A DNA stretch of 64,000 nucleotides, from positions 105,170 to 169,169 of the forward strand of contig NW_019775578.1 of the NCBI RefSeq assembly GCF_001039355.2, written 5' to 3'. Shown here in pieces: positions 12,101 to 21,800 of this stretch (position 1 is the first letter of the stretch; each line of letters starts with the position of its first letter). The notes under the pieces were generated by a model. It had not been told where the DNA came from and ran no database searches. It saw only the letters and a program-made list of their open reading frames with translations. Made by a program: the position numbers and the translations under genes. This DNA comes from Lingula anatina (taxonomy: Eukaryota; Brachiopoda; Lingulata; Lingulida; Lingulidae).

Positions 12101-15100
12101 TCTTGGATTAATGTTCAACATAATTCTTTCCATCTTTCTCTGAGCTACTTGTATAAATATTGCATATTTCATTGCTCAAGCTTTATACCTTATCTATTCA
12201 TAAGTCTATTGTAATTACCCATAAATTTCTACTACCATAATAAATCTGATTTTGTTTGTCAAAAAATGTTCTTAAAACTTCATGATTGTGTTATCTGAAA
12301 AGGACCATAAGCCTGGAATGAAATATAATTTTTTTCTGTGATTATCCAAATATTCAAGGCCAGTTAAGAAAAATAAATTTAACATTTTGGAAGTTTACAT
12401 GATTTCACTGCTATAATATAATTTATAATATTATAGACAATAATAACTTTTATAACATGAATACAATATTAATAAGTTTAAATGTTTTTCAGGGTAGTGG
12501 AGCTAACTGGAGATGTGACTCCGGACATGCGAGCGGTCAGTAACGCTGACCTGATTGTGACTACACCAGAGAAATGGGATGGCATCAGCAGATCCTGGCA
12601 GACTCGCAGTTATGTGAAAGCTGTGGCTCTATTGGTCATTGATGAAATTCATCTGTTAGGTATGTTTTGATCTTTATGCATGTGTTTTTTGATAATTTGA
12701 TAAAAAGGAAAAAGTTTCTTTATAATTGCTTGACTGTGTAAAATATAAACAGCTAGCCTGAAATTTAAGCCTCTTCTAGAGCTATCTGAACTCATTTTAA
12801 ACTATGACTCACTGATTAAGAGCCTAATCAACATTTTTCAAAAGCTTACACCTTCATCAAAATATTCAATTTCAATCTCATTGGGTTAATAGGAGATTTG
12901 TTGATTTTTTAAATCAAAATCTGACATACCTTTTGTTCACAATTTGACTGCTAGATGTCCCTTGAACGCATTCCAAGATAAACATATATTTTACCATCAC
13001 TTTAAACTTGTACTAGGATTTCAGTTTCAAGAATGCCACATTAAAACAAGCAAAAAGATCTGTAAAATGTGTAGAGTAATTGTTAATGCATAAGAATGTG
13101 TAATTTTACTTAGTATTAATTAAATGTTTGTTATGATGCATTTATCGTATCAAGTAAATGAATTATTATTATTTTTAATTAAAAATTTATAATTTTATTA
13201 CTATATATTTATGATAGGTGAGGACCGTGGTCCAGTGTTGGAGGTCATTGTGTCTAGGACAAACTTCATTTCTTCTCATACAGAGAAACAAGTGCGGGTG
13301 GTAGGTCTCTCTACAGCACTGGCTAATGCCAGAGATCTAGCAGACTGGCTTGGAATTAAACAGGTAAGTTGTGTGTGTTTTGGATAGTTATACCTGACAA
13401 AGAAGGACTTGAAGGCTGTCTTTTTTAAGGATTGAATCATGACCTAATTCTTATGCTGAAATGAGGTGGGAGTCACGTTAGTGCAACATTTGCTGAAAAT
13501 GTGCTTAAAATTTTCCCTAACTTTTCTCATCTTGCTATTAAAGACCTTTATATTAACCCCATAGGATCCAGTTAATGCTGACCCATAAAGTTCTGCTGTG
13601 CCCAATTAATTCTGTGAGCTAGCCTTGAAAAGCCGGGNGAACTCCCATGGGCCTGAAGCCTTATGCTTGTTACACATTTTACTTACATTGGTATTACCTG
13701 TTGAGCATAATTAAAATTTGATGTTGAATTTGCAGTGTAACATAATGTACTTTTGCATCAGAATTGACAGTAGCCTATTTTGTTATTTCCTGCTTTTTGT
13801 CTGTACATTTGACAGCTTTGCTGCCTTGTTTAAATCAAAATCTGACATACCTTTTGTTCACAATTTGACTGCTAGATGTCTCGTGAACGCATTCCAAGAT
13901 AAACATATATTTTACCATCACTTTAAACTTGTACTAGGATTTCAGTTTCAAGAATGCCACATTAAAACAAGCAAAAAGATCTGTTAAATGTGTAGAGTAA
14001 TTGTTAATGCATAAGAATGTGTAATTTTACTTAGTATTAATTAAATGTTTGTTATGATGCATTTATCGTATCAAGTAAATGAATTATTATTATTTTTAAT
14101 TAAAAATTTATAATTTTATTACTATATATTTATGATAGGTGAGGACCGTGGTCCAGTGTTGGAGGTCATTGTGTCTAGGACAAACTTCATTTCTTCTCAT
14201 ACAGAGAAACAAGTGCGGGTGGTAGGTCTCTCTACAGCACTGGCTAATGCCAGAGATCTAGCAGACTGGCTTGGAATTAAACAGGTAAGTTGTGTGTGTT
14301 TTGGATAGTTAAACCTGACAAAGAAGGACTTGAAGGCTGTCTTTTTTAAGGATTGAATCATGACCTAATTCTTATGCTGAAATGAGGTGGGAGTCACGTT
14401 AGTGCAACATTTGCTGAAAATGTGCTTAAAATTTTCCCTAACTTTTCTCATCTTGCTATTAAAGACCTTTATATTAAGTAACGATGATTCAAAATTATTT
14501 AATATTTTTTCATTGTTATTAAATAGGTTTTCTTTTTTAGTATTTGAAATCCTGTTTTTACACCAGCTGTTTGAGATATTACATCTCAAGATATTCTATG
14601 GCCACAAAAGTATTGAAGCCAGGAACATTTTATGACTATTTTATTTGCTACTCTCTCTAATTGAAAAAAATTGCCAATGTCTTTTTTTATTTTGGCCAAA
14701 TGTTATTAGCCATTGTGAAGTCTGCACTACACATAACTGATCATTTTTCAGACTCAAAAATGTACAGTACAGCATGACTCTATCATTTAGCAAATTTTAA
14801 GGGCTTTTTACAGTAATGGGGATTAAAAGATACTATCCAGAGGTTTATAGAAGGATCAAATACCATTGCTAGCATTTTTAGCCTAGCAACAATATGCTTC
14901 CATCTTTTTTAGGTTGGCTTGTTTAACTTCCGCCCTTCTGTGCGTCCAGTGCCCCTTGAGGTTCATATCTCTGGGTTTCCTGGAAAACACTACTGTCCAA
15001 GGATGGCAACCATGAATAAACCAACTTATCAAGGTGAGGAAACACACCTGTTGTCTTCTATTGCATTGTTAATGGCAGCAATGGTGTTCAGCAAACAATA

Positions 15101-15783
15101 ATGGTAATGTCACTAATGCAGCTCTCTGAGCATCATATGAGGTGGTGTGACATGGTTTGAATTTGTTTACTGAACTGTCTTTTGCAAGCAGAGGACATAA
15201 TTTTTGCAAAGTATTGTAAAATATATTTTTTAATATTAATGTAAGTATAAGCACTGGTCTCAAAGGGATTGCCTCAAATTAGTGAGGGTGGGCAGACTAA
15301 TAAAAAAAAACTCATCCTAAGTAGACATTAAATTACAGTGTTGGATGAGCTTTTTTGTAATGAAGTGTTCATATAATGGCCTGTCTCTATATGTAATGGT
15401 AAGGTCCCCTAATGCAGCTTAGCTAATATATGACTTGATCTTGGCTTCAAAGAATATCCTTTTATTTTATTTTTTAAGATCTCTCTTATGCTGTCTACAT
15501 AGCCTCAGTCTGTTAGTAATAAGAGTTATGTATAACATTCTGCATGTCTCAAAACTATTTTTGCTTGTAAAACTGAAATTGGACAAACAAACAAACAGAA
15601 TCTGATATTTTCACATAGTCAAAGTCATAGCAGGTATTAGACTGAATGTTAGACAAGTTACAGCCTGTAGTATGTTTAAATACTTGTGCTTGTTAAGAAT
15701 GCCAGTATACTTTCTCAGTAAAATACTTTGGGGAATAAACAGTGGGGTTTGCAGTTTTTAGCCTACATTAAAATCATATCACC

Positions 15784-15874
<91 letters not shown>

Positions 15875-18800
15875 TGAATTGCTAAACAAAGGTTCCATTA
15901 TGCAATCCCCTGATTAGCTGTTGATGTTTTTTTATGAATAACATTGTTTTAGTATTGTAAAATGGGGTGATTTGTACATATTTTATTCATTGCTTCCATA
16001 GAATATGCTCAATAAATGAACTTGATCAATCAGATTTGATTCTTAAAACTTTTTATGTGCATAGCCATGCCTTTGTTATGCTCCCAATCATAATTTATGT
16101 CTTTGTTCATACATTTAAACCAGGCTCAGCTAAGTGAAATCGTACAGAGATAAATAACGATCATGATGTTTATAATGAACATTTGCATGAAGGCTAATTA
16201 GTGGGGAATAGTGATAATGCTAACATACATTTATGTGATATATGAGTGCTCAGGCTCATAAGATATCATTAATGGGATTATTTATGCCTGAGGGTTTCCT
16301 CTTGTCCTTTGTTACATAAGAATGCTTATGGAAGGTGGAGCAGGGTCTATAGTAACAAGCTGTATTGAGGAACCTTACCTTTACATATAGAGACAGGCCA
16401 TTACATGAACACTTCGTTACAAAAAAGTTAATCCAAATTGTAATCTAATTGCTATAGAGAACCATTATAATTTATGATATATAATTGATGTTTTAAGATA
16501 AATTGAAAGTTGTCATGAATTAGTAATTATCCAAATGATGATCTGCCTCTAAGGTACTTGTTATTTTGTCAAGAATTGTTTATAAGTCTCTGATTTTGAG
16601 CATTTTGTATTCACACTGAGAAACCCCTTCACTTACATTTTATGTTGTCACTTGTTTTTAGCTGTGAAAACCCACTCCCCTGGTAAACCAGCTCTCATAT
16701 TTGTATCATCAAGGAGACAAACTCGCTTGACAGCTCTGGATTTGATTGCATATCTTGCAGCTGAGGATAACCCCAAGCAATGGTTGCATATGCCAGAAAT
16801 GGAGGTGAGAGAGTGAGGGGGGGGGGGGGGGGGGCCAGATGGACAGAATGATAGGATATTTTTATCAATGGGTTTTTACATATTATGAACTTATTGACTC
16901 ACATTGATTCATTGCCGTAGGCATTGTTTTAGATGTTATCTTAGTAGCAGCCATGTGATGTAAATGTCCATTTATAATGGCACATGAGAACCCCTTAGGG
17001 AACTCTCATCGATGAAATATTGTGTATATAAAATTATATATATATGTATACTTGTCATCTATGCTAAAAGCCCTCATTGTGCTGGCAACAGGGCATCAAT
17101 GCAGAATAGACATTTTTCAGCCAGGATACATGAATCAAGATTAACATTTTAGCTACAGATAGCAAGGTGTTATTTTCCAATATGGGATTAAGAAGGAGTG
17201 TTGGAAGACCAAAATTTATCATAAATTTTTCTTCATTTCTGTTTACCCTGCTGTTGGTATATCTCCTAATAGTTACAACTTTTGTATTGGAGTCGGTGTT
17301 ACAGGCACCTCAGTCTAGCAGTAGACTAGCACAAACAATGGAAGAACTGGAAGAATTGTTGAGAAATTCCACCAAAACAGAGAGAAAGTTTGACAGGCTG
17401 CCTGATGTCATAAGCAAAGAACTAGATATAAAAATGAATCTTGCAACTTTACAGCAAAGTGTTTCTGTGGGTCTCGCTAATGGAGAACTTGATCAGAAGA
17501 GAAGAGAAAAGCTCACAGAATGGAAAAATGTTATTATGAAGAAGACAGCAAATGTTCAAGGCAAGGACTTAACTCAACAAGCCACCTTTTCAAGTTTTCA
17601 TCAAAGAGACAAAAGCCACAAGAACCCAAAAATGACAACGCAAGTGAACAAATGTCCAGAGATTGAGACCGATTTTCATGAGTTTGATATTGGTGAATTA
17701 CAACCAGGTGTAGCACAGATATTTGATAAAGCTAAAAAAGATTTCAAAATAAGAAGTCCTTTAAAGTTAACAATTCATGCCTATTCGGCTTACTTAGATC
17801 ACAGGAAGTTGGAAACAGTTGGAAAAATTCATATAAGAATATTTCTTTTACAGCCACGCAATATGAAAAAAAAGCTTTCATTCTTTTGTGAAATCAGCAC
17901 AGAAAAAGGAACCTTTACTGCACCAGGAACATTTTATGAGATGAGTGAAAATCACGGAAGGTTATTTGGAGTTTTTATTTTAAACTGTGAATTTTCCAAG
18001 CAAGTTTTGGACTTACAACCTTGCAATGTGTCTGTTGTGTCCAAAGTTGATGGGAACAGGACCAAAACACATGTTACCATGCCTTTAAGATATGTTTTTC
18101 CTGTGCCGAGGCAGTTGGATTTTGCTGTGTGTCTCCCGCCAGTGTTTGGTAATATCCAGCCAAATGTTCTTGTGGAATTTTTTGAGTTATCCAAGATTTT
18201 AGGAGCACAGCATTTTTATGTGTACAACTTCACTTCTTCAGAGAGTGTTCATAAGGTTTTTGATTACTACAAGAGACAAGGAGAACTCACAGTTTTAAAA
18301 TGGAGCTTACCAACTAAAGCAGGTTCGTTGACATGGTACAAAGGTCAAAGTTTAGCTATAAACGACTGCATGTATCGAGCAATGGGCAAGGTTAAAACAT
18401 TGGCAGTGAACGATTTAGATGAATTTATCATACCTAGGGATGGATCAACGTGGTATGATTTATTGGAGGGCATCAGCACTCCAAAAAGCTGCGGATATTG
18501 TTTTGAAATGTCCTTTTTTAGTCCCAATAAGGAAACTGTCCTGCCAGATACCATGTTATCTCAGACAGTTCTTGAAAGAAGCAATATGACCTGTGGGTTC
18601 AGAAGAAAATGTTTGGTTCACCCAGAGAAAGTGTATGAAAAAGGAATCCACCATATAAGCAAGCAGATTGAAGAGGACTACATTCCTGTTGCTGTCAACA
18701 GTTCCTTAGCTCTTGTTCACCATTACCGAACTTGTAAAAAATTCAGAAAATTTCAGTGTAGAAATACTACCACAGATGAAACTGCATTAAAATACAAGAT

Positions 18801-21800
18801 GGATCTTGAAAGGAATTTCCATAGTACCTTGTATGAAATAGGATTGAAAAACTCAAGTCCACTGCATTAAGCAGTATCAGGTGGTATTCACATACTGTTG
18901 TGTTAGAAATTAAAAAAAAAATCAATGTAATAACCACCACAGCTGAGACTGTACCATTGAAACATTAGAAAGATCTTAAGCACAATTTCCTTAATTAGTA
19001 CTATGTATGAAAAATAGGATTGAGAAACTCAAATTCACCATATTAGATAGTTTGGTTTTTTTTTTTGGGGGGGGGGGGAGGTTCAACTACATTTCTGTCT
19101 TACATGGTTAAACTGGAAAAAATGAATTGCCGTATTACATTACAATTGTTCATTATGGTATCTTATCATTTGTGATGCTAGCTAGTAAATTGACCTATTG
19201 TGAATCATCAGTCCTCTTCTGACACTAATCCAATCATTGTGCAGTATTTTTACAGAACCATCCTGCTTGTTGTAAAATATACAGTCCTTTCCCACATTAT
19301 ACAGCCTATTTCCTATGGCAAACACGGGAGTGTTTTAGAGCAGGTGTATAGAAGAAAAGAAATTTGAAGCGAAAAAAAGGAAATGAATGAATGAATCTTT
19401 GGGGATTAATTTTAGAAAACAGAAATAAAAGAGGCCCAATCATAATTCAGTCAATAGAAAGGAAAAGAGGGCCTGTCAGAATAGACTTCACGTGCATTGT
19501 GAAGTTCTCATTGCTGATTGTACATGAATTATTAATGAACCCATTCAAATTCAGTATCTGTGTGTGGCTTTCATTTAAATGCACAATTATTCAAGTCTGC
19601 AGCCCAGCATTATGCAATTATTGTTTTTTGATGGATATATGATAACATGTTTTTTTCTAGTGGATGTTTCCTAAAGCAAACTATTGACTATTTACAATAT
19701 TCCCCCATCTATTTATCCAAATGTTCATTTCCAAAAATAACCTACGTTTGAGCAAGCATACACAAGTTATTACAAGGTCCATTAAAATTTAAAAGAACTG
19801 CTGTTAATGAATGTAATTGGATATGTTTTTTAACCATCTTGTTGGATTAGTTGGGACTCCTACGTAGGAGAGTTGGAAAAGAGAACATAAATTATTTGGA
19901 CAGTGTTTGGTTTTGCCTCAAAGCAATGCTCATAAATAAGACATGACAAATGACCAATTTTGTAATAGACCACTATCTTATAGAATAAAAGAGGAAACCC
20001 AGACAACCTTTCTGATTAATGTCTGCCGATCTCAGTACAGAGTGTGGAATTTTCTATTTTTTTATTGAATGTTTGAAAATCTGGTTGTGGTATCATTTAT
20101 GACAGTGACAGATTCATTCAGCAGTGTTAATAATAATAATAATAATGGTAATAATAACTCACAACCTGAAGATTAAAGTTCAACAAGAATGTGCCTAAAA
20201 GATTATGGAAATTACTCATGAAATTTTATAAAAAACAAAAAATGCCACAATATTATATTATGTTGATTTAAATTTTTTGAAAAGGTATTTATTTTTGTGA
20301 TAGAAAAAATGTTTTGTGAGCAACTATTAATCTTCAAGAAATATTATTAAAATCGCAGGGTGTTTGGAATTTTTAATTAACTACCATTCACCTTGACCCT
20401 GACTGAACCCCCTTGGTGATGAACTAAAAATGCTCCCCCCCCCCCTTAATATTGTGAGGAAAACCTTGTAACCCTAGGCCTATTTGATGTCACATGTTGG
20501 ACAGTGCATGTTGATGGGTCATTTATGCTTTGTGATGGAATACCACATGCTTTATGGAGATTTATCTGATGTTGAAGATATAAAGATGCCTGATTTATTA
20601 TTTAAGCAGAGTTTTGCATTGATCTTGATTGTAGCTTTTTTGTACATGCAGATAAATGAAATATGCATAGATCGCCACTGACAGACTCTTTCATATGATT
20701 AGATGATAGTGGTGTGGAACAGAAAAACATTTGGGGAATTATATGTTGTAGTTGAAATAATAACAATACAATTAAAGAAAATGATAAAGAAGTGCTTCAC
20801 ATTCCAAGAACCTATTGTTTCTTGAATATATGTAAGAATTGACAATCATATACCTGCTTTTTATCGGTATTGTCAATGTGGGTAGTGCTATCAATGGAAG
20901 TTTTTGTATTACTAGTAAAGAGTACAAAGAGTCAGTGAAATCTTCCCCTTAGGTTGTATATATTATACTTTTAGTGTTTCGAGAAAGTTGATTTCTTTTT
21001 TGTTATTTTGGCCTATATTTATAAATATTCAGATCTTGTGATTTACATTAATTTATGATTTTATTTTTAAAGTTAAAATTTATTCTCTGATAAAGACCAA
21101 ATGAGATTCTAACTGAAAATTTTTTTATCCAGTTTGTTAATAAATGTCACTGACAGTCAGTTGATTATTCATGAACTTCAGTTTTTCTATCTTGTATTGT
21201 TAAGACAAAAGACCAGTATTTAAAAACTGATCTGGAAAGCATGTTTACATTGTGGAAAATGTGGTTTTGTGGAAGACAAGATAAAAATATTTTAAATCGT
21301 AATCAAAATCTGAGGGAGTATTCTGCACCAGTAAGTTACCATCTTTACTTCTTATGGGACAAAAAGCAAATGCAAATGTTAATCATATATCAGAAAAAAC
21401 TGTATTTCTCAATTTATTTGCTTTCAAAGAAAATATGGAAAAAGTTCAAAAGCAATGTGCATATTCTGTAGTAGGTGCAGTGATATTCAAATGCAACAAC
21501 TTTAAAGTACCTCTCTCTTTTTCTATCACATTTACAGATGTGCTATTCTCTCTCCTCACATAACTTTGTTACATGGTCATTACAAATGGGCACAACTGCC
21601 ACAATTGGTGAACAGTTACTTTGTCAGCAGCAATAGGATAAAAGATGTTAAATATTGAATTGATATACATGATGCTAATTCGCACTCCTGTTTGCTAGCA
21701 CTTCTGCTTTTTTCAAAGAGGGAAAAAATTCAATATTAATTATTGTGGCTATTTGAAAATGAAGGTTCAAGTGCCAACATGAATTGCTGAGATATGTGCT

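Larger units (their letters stand above)
15350..16428. repeat. inverted repeat, arms about 56 bp, 1.08 kb apart end to end
   Basis: The left arm (about 15350-15405, containing gaagtgttcatataatggcc and tgtctctatatgtaatggta) matches the reverse complement of 16373-16428 with a few mismatches. It lies in the ASCC3 intron after exon 14913-15033. Arms look like ends of a foldback or old TIR element; no obvious target duplication was found. Confidence 0.7.
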
